Part shown: in pieces, positions 51,561-63,180 of the stretch
Numbering within the stretch: position 1 is the first letter of the stretch
Layout of the letters: each line of letters begins with the position of its first letter
Origin: Dromiciops gliroides
Taxonomy: Eukaryota > Chordata > Mammalia > Microbiotheria > Microbiotheriidae
Assembly: GCF_019393635.1 (NCBI RefSeq)
Contig: NC_057864.1
Location: 87,620,382-87,684,381, forward strand
Direction: 5' to 3'
Length of the DNA stretch: 64,000 bases
The notes under the pieces: generated by a model
What the model saw: the letters and a program-made list of their open reading frames with translations, nothing else
Database searches by the model: none
Told to the model about the DNA's origin: nothing
Translations under genes and position numbers: made by a program

Positions 51561-51594
51561 AAGGTGAACAACAAAGGTGGATAAGATGAGAGAT

Positions 51595-51850
51595 TAGTAG
51601 TCAATGAACATTTATTAATAGCCTACTACATGCCAGCTACAGCACTAAGTCTTGGAAATACAAAGAAAGGCAAAAGATAGTCCTCACTCTTAAGGGGCTC
51701 ACAGTCTAATGGAAGAAAAAGTGTGCAATTAACAATGTACAATAGAACTATATAAAGGATAAATTAGAAATAATCAACAGAGAGCTGGTACTAAAATTAA
51801 AAGGGATCAATATGGGAGAATAATTTTTTAAAGTTTGGAGGTTAATGGAG
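51595..51850 (+). repeat. Head of an ancient dispersed repeat (L2-like)
   Basis: AGTCAATGAACATTTATTAA, CCTACTACATGCCAGCTACA, AGTCCTCACTCTTAAGGGGC and ACAGTCTAATGGAAGAAAAA. The clearest head copy in the window. Confidence 0.6.
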
Positions 51851-52481
51851 AATAGGGGTTCAATGAATAAGGACTTTATCCCCCCCCCAAATTTGGGGTC
51901 ATACTATAAGTCAATGCAAAGGAAGGAAGAGAAGTCAGTATAAAAAAAAACAGTTATCATGTTCCCAGATCCTTGTCCTTTACATTTTGAATACGGGAGG
52001 ACTAACAGGTCTGGTGTGGGGGTTGCCAAGCTCTTTCAGGAAAATAATCTAAATTGAAGGTATCCTCAGCAAGGTATTTGTATGTAGCAGGCAGATTTTC
52101 ACAAGGGATATTCTGCACATATCACAGCTTTCTCATCATATAATACAACTAGTTGAAAGATGCAGAGAACACCAAATCCCACTGCATTCATGGTTTGTTG
52201 ATTGTAAAAGCACATTTGATTTATAGTAACACATAGTAAAGTCTCAAAGACTTTCTTCCAACAAGGTGTTTCCCATGAATACATGAATATTATGCAAAAT
52301 TGAGCTGTAGAAATGACCTTGTGTGATGATTCTCTGATCATTAATATGAGTTAAGTCATAAAACAGAGCTATGAATACTCCCCAAAGATGCACCACATGG
52401 TTAAGAATAAGATTCAGTGCAAAATATAGACAAAAAAGGTATTTTTCCAGACCCTCCTGTTTTCAAATGACTTTGTCCTAG
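51851..52481. other. Intergenic, nothing recognised
   Basis: Contains a C9 run at 51881-51889 and a short poly(A). No exon features. Confidence 0.4.
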
Positions 52482-52740
52482 GGGGCCCAGTGAATAGAAG
52501 ACTGGGTCTGGATTCAGGAAGACCTGAACTCAAATCTTACCTCAGACACATACTTTATATGTAAGCCTGGGCAAGTCACTAAATCTCTGTCTGTCTCAGT
52601 TTTCTCAACTGTCAAATGGGGCTAATAGTAGTACCTACCTTCCAGGAGAATTGTGAAGACAAAATGAGCTAACATTTATAAAGAACTTTGAGAATCTTAA
52701 AGTGTTATACAAATGCTACATAGCATCTTTGTTATCACTA
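52482..52740 (+). repeat. MIR/THER CORE-SINE, near full length
   Basis: GGCCCAGTGAATAGAAGACT, GGATTCAGGAAGACCTGAAC, GCCTGGGCAAGTCACTAAAT, TGGGGCTAATAGTAGTACCT, AAAGAACTTTGAGAATCTTA. Confidence 0.82.
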
Positions 52741-52959
52741 TCATCAAGACCCACAATATTGAAAAGCCACTGTGACAAAAATATGCAACTGCTCAAAAGT
52801 ATCTGGTCTGATGTCTCATATAGGAAAAAAATAATTGGATGAATATGCTTATTGTTGTTAGGATCAGAAGTGTCATAGATATAGAGCTGAAAGAAAGATC
52901 AACGCCTATCTCACAGCCTTAATACCTATGTATCCCTGAACATAAGCTTTGGTTTCCCA

Positions 52960-53050
52960 ATATGTAACTAATGGCTAGATGTAAGGTTTTCAAATCACTT
53001 TACAGATATTATCTCATTCTATCCTCACAGCAACCCTGAGAGCTAAGGGA
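52960..53050 (+). repeat. MIR fragment
   Basis: CAAATCACTTTACAGATATT, CTCATTCTATCCTCACAGCA and ACCCTGAGAGCTAAGGG. Confidence 0.6.
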
Positions 53051-53064
53051 AAGAGAAGAAAATG

Positions 53065-53330
53065 AACAAATCAGTAATATAGCATCTACTATGTACCAGG
53101 TATTATTCTAAACATTTTTTTTTTTCTTTTTCAAATATCTCTTTTGAACCTTGCAATAGTCCTGGTAGATAGGTGCTATTATTATCCCCATGTTACAGCT
53201 TTTTAAACTAAGGCAAGCAGCTTAAGTGATTTGCCCTGTGTCCCATAAATAGTAAATGTATGAGGGAAAATTTGAACTCAAGTCTTCTTAACTCCTTGTA
53301 CCATGCTCTATTTAATGTTCCACTTGAGCT
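53065..53330 (+). repeat. MIR, near full length
   Basis: TAGCATCTACTATGTACCAG, GCACTG-equivalent ATTATTCTAAAC, CTGGTAGATAGGTGCTATTA, TGATTTGCCCTGTGTCCCAT and TTGAACTCAAGTCTTC in order. Confidence 0.8.
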
Positions 53331-53485
53331 ATTATCCTCAATTTACAAATAAAGAAACTAAGGTACAGAAACAATAAGTGACTTTTGCAGAGTCATAGAG
53401 CTAGTGAATATCTGAGGTGGGATTTTAACTCAGATCTTGCAGACTCCAAGTTCACCACTCAATCCACTAGGCTACCTAATGGTCA
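53331..53485 (+). repeat. MIR 3' half
   Basis: TCAATTTACAAATAAAGAAA, GACTTTTGCAGAGTCATAGA, ATTTTAACTCAGATCTTGCA and CACTCAATCCACTAGGCTAC. Directly after another MIR in the same orientation. Confidence 0.78.
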
Positions 53486-53624
53486 GAATTTTGCCTCCCA
53501 CTGTAAATGAATATAATAATGGCAGCTAACTTCTGCTGTTATCTGGAGGTTAAAAAGATACAATATATGTAAAACATGGCATCTTTTAAAGTATCATATA
53601 AAAGGTTGACTATTATTAACTCAT

Positions 53625-53745
53625 CCTACCCCCCTCATTTTTGAACAGATAGGAAACATGAGGTCTTAGGAGTTTGAGTAACTTTTCCAAAGTCACATAA
53701 GCAGTGAACATAAATGGTAGGATTTGAACAAAAGTTTTCTGAAGC
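53625..53745 (+). repeat. MIR fragment
   Basis: TTTTTGAACAGATAGGAAAC, GTAACTTTTCCAAAGTCACA and GGTAGGATTTGAACAAAAG. Confidence 0.65.
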
Positions 53746-53754
53746 CAGAAGAAT

Positions 53755-53924
53755 CAGGAGCAGGTAGGCTGATAGTGGATAGAGTTCTGGACCTGAACTC
53801 AGGAACACCCGAGTTCAAATCTGGCCTCAAAATGCTATCTGTGTAACATTGAACAAATCACTTAACACTGTTTACCTCAGCTTTCTCATCTGTAAGATAA
53901 GACTGCAGCTTCATAAGATTTTTT
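53755..53924 (+). repeat. THER/MIR-type SINE
   Basis: CAGGTAGGCTGATAGTGGAT, CCCGAGTTCAAATCTGGCCT, CAAATCACTTAACACTGTTT and CAGCTTTCTCATCTGTAAGA. Cut off where an L1 3' end begins. Confidence 0.75.
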
Positions 53925-54765
53925 TTATTACTATTATGTGTTGGAGAAGCTGTGGAAAAATTGGACCACCAATGCATTGTTGGTGAAGTTTTTGAATTGA
54001 TCCAACCATTCTGGAGAGCAATTTGGAACTTTGCCCAAAGAGCTACAGGACTATGCATACCCTTTGACCCAGTAATACTACTACTAGGTCTGTATCCTAA
54101 AGAGATCATAAAAAAGAGAAAAGGACACACATGTACAAAATATTTCTAGTAGCTCTTTGTGGTTGCAAAGAATTGGTAATAGAGGGGATGCCCAACAATT
54201 AGGGAATGACTGAACAAGTAGTGGTATATGAATGTAATGGAATACTACTGTGCTATAAGAAATGAAGAGAAGGCAGATTTCAGAAAAACCTGGAAATACT
54301 TAAGTGGAATGATGCTGAGTGAAATGAGCAGAACCAAGAGAACACAGTACACAGCAACAGTAACATTGTCCAATAATCTACAACTGTAATAGACTTAGCT
54401 CCTCTCAGTAATACAATGATCCAAGACAACTCTAAAGCACTCATGATGGAAAATGTTCTCTACATCCAGAAAAGGGAACTGTGGAATCTGAATGCAGATT
54501 GAACCATATTTTTCTACTTTTTTCATTTTTGTTTTTGGTTTTTGAGGTCTTTTCCCCTTTTATTCTGATTCTTTTTTCACCACATGACTAATGCAGAAAT
54601 ATGCTTAATGTGATTGTACATATATAACCTATATCAGATTTATTTCTGTCTTGGGGAGGAGAGAGGCAAGAGAGGGAGGGAGAAAATTTTGGAACTCAAA
54701 ATCTTATAACAACAAATGTTAAAAACTATCTTTAGATATAACTGGAAAATAATAAAATACTTTTA
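53925..54765 (+). mobile_element. L1 LINE 3' end (5'-truncated)
   Basis: GTTGGAGAAGCTGTGGAAAA, TTCTGGAGAGCAATTTGGAA, CCTTTGACCCAGTAATACTA, GGAATACTACTGTGCTATAA, GTGAAATGAGCAGAACCAAG and the tail GGAACTCAAAATC...AACTGGAAAATAATAAAAT. This is the mammalian L1 region after the reverse-transcriptase domain. The tail matches the inverse of 35701-35830. Confidence 0.82.
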
Positions 54766-55190
54766 GTATTAAAAATATTTTTTATTATGACAAGGGACTA
54801 AGCCTATAATAGATGTGACATATTTTTTCTGCAGTACCTAATACAGTGTTTCATATGTGGGAAATATTTGATGAGTTTTTAAGTAACTGTTTGATTCCAA
54901 ATAATCTCCAGGTAACTGAAGACCAATTCTACAACTATGCTTTTATGTAGAGGTGAATTGTATAGAAAGAAAGCCAGGTGTTAATCTCTACAATTCATTT
55001 CAAGAAGTACTCAGGGATTAGTTCCTATAGCCTTTTTTGATTACTTTGTGAACTGACAAATTCCAATTCTTATTTTTTTTTTAAAGAAAGAAGTGTACAT
55101 AATGTTTTGTCTATTTAATGCCAAGCTTCAAGTTAAAGATCCATCATCTGGTTTATTAAATATAATTCTGTCATATTATCTTAAGGTTTT
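54766..55190. other. Intergenic, nothing recognised
   Basis: An L2-like scrap may lie at 54835-54890 (ACCTAATACAGTGTTTCATA). Otherwise unclassified. Confidence 0.35.
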
Positions 55191-55194
55191 GCAA

Positions 55195-55380
55195 TATTTT
55201 AGACCCATAAAAAGTAGAGCTAAGAGGGACCTTAGAGGACTTACATTTGTCTCATTTTACAGATGAGTAAACTGAGTCCCAGAGAATTTAAATAACTAGC
55301 TCAGGTGATAAGTAACGGAGGCACAATTTGAACACAGATCATCAGATTTCAAAGCGTACTGGCTATCCTGGCTTCCTTTA
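55195..55380 (+). repeat. MIR/THER relic
   Basis: GTAGAGCTAAGAGGGACCTT, TTTTACAGATGAGTAAACTG and CAATTTGAACACAGATCATC. Confidence 0.75.
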
Positions 55381-55389
55381 AGTCCTAAG

Positions 55390-55630
55390 GAAAAATCCCA
55401 TTTTCTACAGGAATCATTTCCAATCCCTCTTAACTCCAGTGGCTTCACTTACTTGTTTCCTTTTTATCCTGTATAACTCTTGTTTGTACAAATTTTTTTG
55501 CTTGTTGCCTCCCTAATTAGACTGAGTACCTTGAAGTAAGAGACTGTGTTTTGCCCCTTTTTGTATTCCCAGTGCTTGACAAAGCCCCTGCCATATAGCA
55601 CATGCATAATAAATGTTTACTGACTAACTC
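55390..55630 (+). repeat. L2 3'-end relic
   Basis: TCATTTCCAATCCCTCTTAA, CCTAATTAGACTGAGTACCT, TTGTATTCCCAGTGCTTGAC and GCATAATAAATGTTTACTGA. Confidence 0.8.
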
Positions 55631-55639
55631 AACAGTTAT

Positions 55640-55850
55640 AAAGTAGTTCAAAGTTTGCAGTGTATTCCATATTTTCTCATTTGATTCTTACAAGAATCCT
55701 GGAAAGCAGGTGATATCATGAAGCCCATTTTACAGGGGAGGAAGAAGAGGCCAAGGGAGGTTAAGTGACATGCCCAAGGTTTCAGTAAAAGTTCAGAATA
55801 AAGTCTTCCTGATTCCCAAGGCTATTGCTCTATTACTGCTACACTTAGGT
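55640..55850 (+). repeat. MIR relic
   Basis: TCTCATTTGATTCTTACAAG, CCCATTTTACAGGGGAGGAA, GGTTAAGTGACATGCCCAAG and GTCTTCCTGATTCCCAAGGC. Confidence 0.8.
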
Positions 55851-56284
55851 CCCTCATAGAGGTATACCAATTTGGATAATGATTAAATAATGGTTTTAGA
55901 ATAGGGAATTGAATTGCATAAAATATTGCTGAAGAGTCAGACTATATTTGGGGAGGAAAACAAGATTGGCTGTAGTCTTTCTACATGATATACAGCAGAA
56001 TGACAGATAAAGATGCATTTTATATGCTGTCCATGCCTCAGAATAGATGGGCTATGTCTGATCAGTTATTTCACAAATGTTAGATAATGTTTTAGATAAT
56101 GTATCTACACATTGCTTCTGCACATTTAAATATTGATTCTTTTCAGCATCTTATATATTCCATTTGTAATTGGTTTAATGATTAACATACCTCAAAAAGA
56201 AGATTCTACTAGGTCAGATCAATGATCCAACTAGAATAGCATTTTGACCATGTATATTTTATGGGAGAGTATAAGGCTTGCTTT
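55851..56284. other. Intergenic, nothing recognised
   Basis: Unclassified AT-rich sequence. Confidence 0.35.
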
Positions 56285-56293
56285 CTATGATGT

Positions 56294-56443
56294 AATTTTT
56301 TTTTTTTTAGTGAGGCAATTGGGGTTAAGTGACTTGCCCAGGGTCACACAGCTAGTAAGTGTTAAGTGTCTGAGGCCGGACTTGAACTCAGGTACTCCTG
56401 ACTCCAGGGCCAGTGCTCTATCCAATGTGCCACCTAGCTGCCC
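56294..56443 (-). repeat. WSINE1-type SINE with target duplication
   Basis: Poly(T), AGTGAGGCAATTGGGGTTAA, GGACTTGAACTCAGG and CACCTAGCTGCCC. The 9-bp duplication CTATGATGT is at 56285-56293 and 56444-56452. Confidence 0.94.
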
Positions 56444-56452
56444 CTATGATGT

Positions 56453-58295
56453 CATTCTTAAAGGTTAGGGATGAAATTGTAAATAGCCTATAATAAATTC
56501 TGTACACTGGCTATCCATGATTTTATACATAGCTTTTGTGAAACTATTTAAACATTTTTTCTTGTTCTGCATCCCACTGGGGCAACAAGTTCTCTATTAT
56601 ATGCCATAATTTAATTCATTTTCATTGCAATAAAATTATTTCCTCCAAGAATCAAGGTATCCTCAGTAATCATAAAATTTGGGGATTCAGTGGACCTTGT
56701 CCACTCATTTTGTAAACATTGTAGACTTGGTCATATGCCATCTCAGCATTGTTCTTAAGAAAGCAAACAAGATGGTTTATTGATCCTTTTGGCCTTTACA
56801 GGACATTCATTTGGGAAAGAAGCCCTCCCACTTTTTCCAATGATAAACACTTCCTTAAAACAGATTAAAAACACATTAAACACAGATCCTTGACACAGAA
56901 TTTGCCAGTGCATATGGTACAATATTCTGCCCTAGTAGTCCACTAACTATTGTTAGGAAGGAAAAAAATGGTTTATATGCTTTGAAACACAACATTCTCT
57001 GGACTTTTTAGTTATCCAAACTTCAGCTTCATTTTACAGATTTTTTTTTCATTTATATTGCTGTAGTGTATTTTATTATTTGTTCTTTCTCACTCTCCAT
57101 TGCCCAAACCCTCTCCCTCTCACTAGAATTACAAGAATTACTCAGTGTTTAATCCACTAATGATATGTATGAGAGCTTTGACCTATTCTTTTCCCATCAT
57201 GAGCCAGTTCATTCATCCTTAGATACCTGGTATCCCTGCTGCAATAGGAGGTTCATCATATATTAATTCCAAATTTAATGCAGATGAACAAATTTATATG
57301 ATGACAAAATGATACAGATGGAATTCACTGAATCCCCAAACTTATCTTAATTTTATATATCTTTTAGATCTGTTTTAATATTTCCAGACTGTAAATCTTT
57401 TAAAATTCTTAGTATGTCATCAATATATAAGTTCACTCAAAAAAGATGAAAGGGAGGAAGGAAGAAAGCAAAGAAGGAAGGAAGGAAGGAAGGACAGATG
57501 GACTGACCTGTTCTTTTTCAAATTTGTTACATGTATAATCCTTTCTTGGGCAGGAAAATGAATAACTGCAAATAAATTTATATTTTGGATTCTGTACAAA
57601 ACATTGATATAAAAGAAAATGTTTTTTTTTAAATATAAAAACTGAATTTGTATGTTAAGCTGATGGAAATGCAGTGAATGGAACATGGATCCAGAATCTT
57701 GAATGACAAGATACTATGTGAATTAAAAATGAATGATGTATGGGGAAGCTTATGGTTTCTAAATTCAGAACATGCTGTGAGCATCAGTATAATAATGTAT
57801 TTGTATAGCATACATTTGTGAACTGGAGCAGGTGGTAATGCTTTTATGATTAGAAAGAAGATAGTGGAAATATTAACATACAAGATTCTTCTTCCCTGGA
57901 AATAACATCATTCAAAAACCTTCATATAATGTTATCTCATCAGTGAGTATTTTCCTTAATAATAAAGATGATTACCTATCTATGTTTGTCTATCTTGCCC
58001 AATTCTTGTCCATAGCCTCCTCTATATTGCCAAAGAAGGGATACCCAAACTATAGCCAATGACAGAAGAACTATTTTTTTTTCTTTTAAAGATTTCAATT
58101 AGTGGATTATCTAATTCTGGAATAATTTTGATACAGTCATAATAAAGAGACATAGTGTAAAAGTTTTGTACTACTAAAACCACCAAAATAGCTATAGATC
58201 ATATGAAAATCCTTGAGTCTGAATGACTGCTGCATCCTTATAGAACCATGATGTAGAAGATGGAATTGTGAAATATAAAGTCCTTTGCCTTGGAG
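56453..58295. other. Intergenic
   Basis: About 1.8 kb with no named element except a GGAA/GAAA microsatellite at 57444-57495. Confidence 0.4.
57444..57495 (+). repeat. Short imperfect (GGAA)n tract
   Basis: About five consecutive GGAA units next to interrupted GGAA/GAAA. Confidence 0.85.
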
Positions 58296-58545
58296 GTAGC
58301 CTGTGGCTCAGTGTTTAGGGCAAAGGGACTCAAGTCAGGAAGACATGAATTAAAATCCAACCTCAGACACGTCCTAGCTGTGTTACCCTGGACAAGTCAA
58401 TTAACCTCTCATTGCATGGTGAAATGGATCTACTAGAAGAAGGAAATGGCAAACCACTCCAGTATATTTGCCAAGAAAATCCCAAATGGGGTCATGAAGG
58501 GTAGGTGACAACTGAAACAAACGAACAACAAAAAATAAAAATACC
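58296..58545 (+). repeat. SINE with RTE/BovB-like tail (MAR type)
   Basis: GGAGGTAGCCTGTGGCTCAG head, CCTAGCTGTGTTACCCTGGA, GGAAATGGCAAACCACTCCA, CAAGAAAATCCCAAATGGGG, then GTGACAACTGAAACAAACGA. The only + strand copy of this family here. Confidence 0.85.
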
Positions 58546-59252
58546 CTGCATCTCCTTTAAGTCCGAGAAGATTTCCTTAATCAATATTAACTGTTCTGTT
58601 CTTCAATGCATTATTAAATTTCCCAAATTAAATATTCCCAGCAATTTGCTATTTTAATGATATTAACCTGTACATACTCTGAACATACAACTGTACATAC
58701 ATGGTTATGATGCCATGTTTCTCTCCTAATATATCATAATGTATTTTACCATGAGCAGAAATATTTTGCTTTGCTGACTATAATTTAATGTTTATCTCAA
58801 ATGACTAGGATAGAAATTAAATCTCTGTCAAGATAAGCAAATGACTACTTAAATTACTGTTTTTCAATTTTAATCATCCCCAACAAAAACAACAGACAAT
58901 AATTTGATATCTTTGTTTCCTAAAATGTTATTATTCTCATCCAAGACCCATAGGTCTTGCAAGGCTCTCCAAGATCATTCAACTGATTTCTGTTACACAC
59001 TGCTCAAGTCATATAAATTAGCAAGATATTTTAATAATTCATTCACTGAATATTCATGACCCAAAGCATGAATGAAACCAAAGTTAGTTGAAATAGACCT
59101 TAAACTCTCATATTTTCAGATCATAGAATCTTCAAGTAAAATGGTATGAGATGTCATTTTCACAAAGCTGATAATGTAGAACATGTGGAAAATGTTTAAT
59201 TGATTTTAAATTTTTATTCACCTCTCACCAATCAGTAAGTAATAATGTCTGG
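58546..59252. other. Intergenic, nothing recognised
   Basis: AT-rich, unclassified. Confidence 0.4.
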
Positions 59253-59552
59253 AAGCTAGGTGGCACAGTGGATAGAGGACTGGCCCTGACATTGGGAGGA
59301 CTCAAGTTCAAATCTCACCACAGGGACATACTTGCTGTATTACACTGGGCAAGTCACTTAACCCCAATTTCCTTACACATCCATGGCCATTTCTAGTCCT
59401 CCTGATGTATATTTTGCCACTGGACCTAGATGGCTCTACAGGAAAGAATGAGTTTGGTGACCTTGCCTAACCTTCCCTCACTTAAATACAATTCAGTGCA
59501 AGTCATGGCACCACCCAGATATCATGCTCCTGTTCAAGACTGAAGGATAACC
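59253..59552 (+). repeat. Composite SINE: WSINE1-like head joined to a second tail
   Basis: GAAGCTAGGTGGCACAGTGG head, TCAAGTTCAAATCTCACCAC, GGGCAAGTCACTTAACCCCA. It then continues with GATGTATATTTTGCCACTGG, CTCACTTAAATACAATTCAG and CAAGACTGAAGGATAACCAT. The second part is the inverse of 51100-51280. Confidence 0.75.
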
Positions 59553-59758
59553 ATGGAGACAGAGATGGAAACATGGGAGGAGATGGAGGAAAAGCAGGAG
59601 GAGGGGGAAGAGAAGAACAAGAAGAAAAACAAGAACAAAAGAATAAGAAAAACAAAAACAACAAGAACAAGAACAAGAAGTACAAGAAGAACTGGAAGAA
59701 GAAGAACCAGAAGAAGAACAAGAACAAGACAAACAAGAACAAGAACAAGAAATAATGA
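59553..59758 (+). repeat. Polypurine-rich GAA/AAC tract (SINE tail expansion)
   Basis: About 200 nt of GGA, GAA, AAGAACAAG and AAAACAAG units with almost no T. It adjoins the composite SINE whose tails are normally AAC-rich. It gives spurious Lys/Glu/Arg-rich frames on + and Ser/Cys/Leu/Phe-rich frames on -, none of them genes. Confidence 0.85.
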
Positions 59759-60618
59759 AGTTTAGTTTGTGGAATTGTTCTTCCAATCTTCTGAAAAGGA
59801 CAAGAGGCTCAATAGACCATGATATAGCAGGGTGTATGAGATGTGGTCTTGTTTCAGTTGGCTGGACAGTATAGCACCTAGGAAGTATTCATCTTGGATG
59901 TGACCACTTATACAATTAAGTTTGCAGCTCCTGATTTTAACCTATGATTCTTAATAACTAGATGGTAAGCACAGTTATTTTTATGTTACTGTAAGACTAC
60001 AAATTCTATCAGCATCCTTAGGCAAAATATGTTCTACCCTACTTAGTTATTTCTGTATCAATGAAAAAAAAACCACCATATCAAATAGGACATTAAAATG
60101 GGAGATGTGCAAATCTTTACATTTTTTTTCTATTAATCAAATACAAGTGATGTTATCCCTTATTTTAGTCACTGTGGGGAAAAAATAAGAACTTAATTTA
60201 CATGACATTAATTTAGAAAAAACAAGTATCAAACCAAATTTACTTCTATGTCTATCAATACAGAAAAATGAGTTAAAATATGCTTATTTAACTTATATTT
60301 ATAGACAACATGGAAATAATAAAATAAATAATCAAGAGCATAGCAATTTGCATTTTCTAAAACTTTAACTTTTGACAAAGTATGCAGAATGAATTATAAA
60401 GGTCAGACCACATTTTCTTAGTCTCTTTGAAGTTGTGCTTAATGTCGAAATAGATTTTTGCATAGGATTTTTAGTAGTATTTGAACTAATGACATTTCCA
60501 CTTTTCAGTACCAGTTATTACAGCTGTAGGTAGCTAAAGACTCCTTTTCTTTTGTCAAGTATTAACTGATTACATGAAATTCTAAAAGAAAGTGATGATT
60601 GTTTTGTAAGAAGGCTAT
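59759..60618. other. Intergenic, nothing recognised
   Basis: AT-rich, unclassified. Confidence 0.4.
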
Positions 60619-60632
60619 TAGACTCATTTCTT

Positions 60633-60776
60633 TTTTTTTTTAGGAGGCAATTGGGGTTAAGTGACTTGCCCAGGGTCACACAGCCAGTAAGTGTTAAGTG
60701 TCTGAGGCCGGACCTGAACTCAGGTCCTCCTGACTCCAGGGCCGGTGCTCCATCCACTGTGCCACCTAGCTGCCCC
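60633..60776 (-). repeat. WSINE1-type SINE with perfect 14-bp target duplication
   Basis: Poly(T), AGGAGGCAATTGGGGTTAAG, GGACCTGAACTCAGGTCCTC and CACCTAGCTGCCCC. The duplication TAGACTCATTTCTT is at 60619-60632 and 60777-60790. Confidence 0.95.
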
Positions 60777-60790
60777 TAGACTCATTTCTT

Positions 60791-61964
60791 ATAGGTCCCC
60801 AAAACAAAATTAGGCTACATTGCTTCACGTTTGAAGGAAACTCATTTCAGTCTAATGCAATGAAGGACTTTTTTTACTATTAGAATTGTCCACAAAAAGC
60901 AGAAGGAATCAATATAATGGAACCACAATAGTAGAAAAGAAGATGGGAGATACTACAAAGGTAGAATGCAGAAAGTTTGGCAATCATTTCAAAATGGTAG
61001 ATAAGAAAGACTAAATTGCTGAGGATGACACCTAGGTTTCTATTGCATATAAATACATGAGATCCTATTGAGCATCTCCAAATCCTTTGATCTCTCAGTA
61101 AAGTAAATTAAGTAAGCTTTATAGGCCTGTTATTTAGCTTCTAGCAATCTGTTATACTTCCCAATCTCCTTGGAAATTTTAGTCTAAATGCCTAAAAGGA
61201 GGTGGAAGACACAGATTCTTTCCAGCCATAAAATAAAAAGAAAGCAATTCAGGCAGTGGTGATAGGGGATGATTCAGGAAGCATAAAGCATAATGCAAAA
61301 GAGAAAGCTTCTGATAACAGTGAAAGGAGACCTAAAACTTAAATGGCCACTACTCTTATCCTCAAGCAAGGGCTGTTAACCTAGGTTTTATGAACTTAGA
61401 AAATATCTTATAGACTATTTCATTGGAATTAATCTCCTTTATAATCCTGTGTGTTTTGTTTTATGCTTTCAAAAATATCATTCTGAGAAGGGGTCCAAAG
61501 GCTTCAGAATTCCAAAGGGGTTCATAACACAAAACGTTAAAACAAAAATTCTGTCCAGTATTTTCTTTAGGTAGATACCTGCCTTGGGACTCCACACCCT
61601 CCAATGAGAGAAGACTAAAGATCCCTTTCCTCACAAAACCATAGTAATGAAAGGAAAAGGAGTCAAAGAGTTTGGAGGGATACCAGAGACAAGCAACTAG
61701 CCATATATGAGGAAAAAAAGTTGACAAACATATAAACCAAGAGAAATTCATAGACAAGTAAAAATAAGTAAAAACTATGGTATATGCAAGGGCACTATGA
61801 ACAAGTTACTACATGATAAAGTAAAATGAATTTTAATTAACTAAACAAAACAATTCTGGATACCTCAAGGATGATGGGGATTAAAAAGAAAGTCAGACTG
61901 GTTCAAAGAAAAGATGTTGATGATGAGGATGATAACAATGATGATGGTGGTGGTGGTAGCTGTA
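60791..61964. other. Intergenic
   Basis: No named element. A GAT/GGT trinucleotide-rich run lies at 61917-61956. Confidence 0.4.
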
Positions 61965-62130
61965 GCTCTTTAATATTTACAAAGTACTTTATATTTGTTA
62001 TCTCATTTAATCCTCACAACAATCCTGTGAGTTAGGTACTGTTGGTTCCATTTTAGAGAAACATGTTCATAATCAAACATCTACTAGCCCCAGGTGACTG
62101 GGGGAAGATTTCAACTCAGATATTTTTAGA
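61965..62130 (+). repeat. MIR relic
   Basis: TTTACAAAGTACTTTATATT, CTCATTTAATCCTCACAACA, CCTGTGAGTTAGGTACTGTT and CCCAGGTGACTGGGGG. Confidence 0.78.
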
Positions 62131-62723
62131 TAACAAACCTACTACTCTACAACTGAGGTGTAAAAATAAAATATTTAAAAGATATTAGAAATCATTTTAT
62201 GTTGGAAATTGGAACTCTCAATGAAAAAATTGAAAACAAAAACAAAAACAAAAAAGGGTATAGAATATAAAGACTCAATGGACATTCTCTCCAAAGGGTA
62301 AAATCTCAAGGATATAATGTCTTATTTGGAATACAACAATACTAAATACAAAGAAAATTTGACCAGAGACAGACACAAAAAGGAACAATATTTGGGCAAC
62401 ACATGAATTTTAAATAGGCAAAAGTAACTGATTTTCAAAAGGCAGGGCATGCAGAAATAATTTAAGAATCTCAGAGAATATGATATGCAAAACCCTGAGG
62501 AAATTATATTAGAGGAAATAATATAAGAAGATAATACAGACCATTTTAATTCAGACAAGAAAGCACTAATTAATTAAGTTCACAAGGAAAAAATACTTGA
62601 AATACTATGACATGTGATGGTCAAATTTCAGAATTCCAATAACAAAAAAATAAACTTTTGAGCAACCAAGAGAGAGACTTTGTGTTATAAAGTAAATGAA
62701 ATTTGAATAAGCTAAAATTAATT

Positions 62724-63180
62724 TGATGTCATGAGAAATCATCTTAAATTAGAAGCTTTAGCACCAGTCCTAGGGCATTAAACATTTATTAAAGCATATA
62801 GATATTCCCATGGAGTTCAGAAAGTTAAGAAAAAAGCCTATTTAGCATAGAGTTCCAGCCTGGTATGGTTCTTCCTCAAGTCCTCTGCCACAAGTCTGCT
62901 TCAACCAACCATGAACTCCCTTCAACAAACTGACTGTGGAAGCTTTTAATAGGTCTGAAACAGAGGCAGTCCTTACACACTGCTTCAGGCTGATTGGTTG
63001 GCATCATGCAAATCCATTGGTTCTGAAGGTGTTCTCAAGGTGTGATTACAATCCAGTTAACTTGAAGTAGGCTAATCAGCAGTTAATCACTCTCACTTGA
63101 TTCAATCAGTCTATATTAATCTCCAGGTGGGTCTTCCAGTATCGAAATGGATCTATTTTATACATCCTTTAATTGTAACA
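62724..63180 (-). mobile_element. Probable endogenous retroviral LTR, reverse orientation
   Basis: The minus strand opens TGTTACAATTAAAGGATG at 63180. It then shows an octamer ATTTGCAT (63006-63013), CCAAT boxes near 62992 and 63016, a TATA-like CTATTAAAAG (about 62943-62952) and AATAAA (62785-62790). That is the order of a promoter-bearing LTR. The 3' limit near 62724 is a guess and no target duplication was found. Confidence 0.55.

Noticed and set aside
59493..59786. Ser/Cys/Leu-rich and Lys/Glu/Arg-rich overlapping frames
   Set aside because: Artefacts of the polypurine tract; open on both strands because of its base bias.
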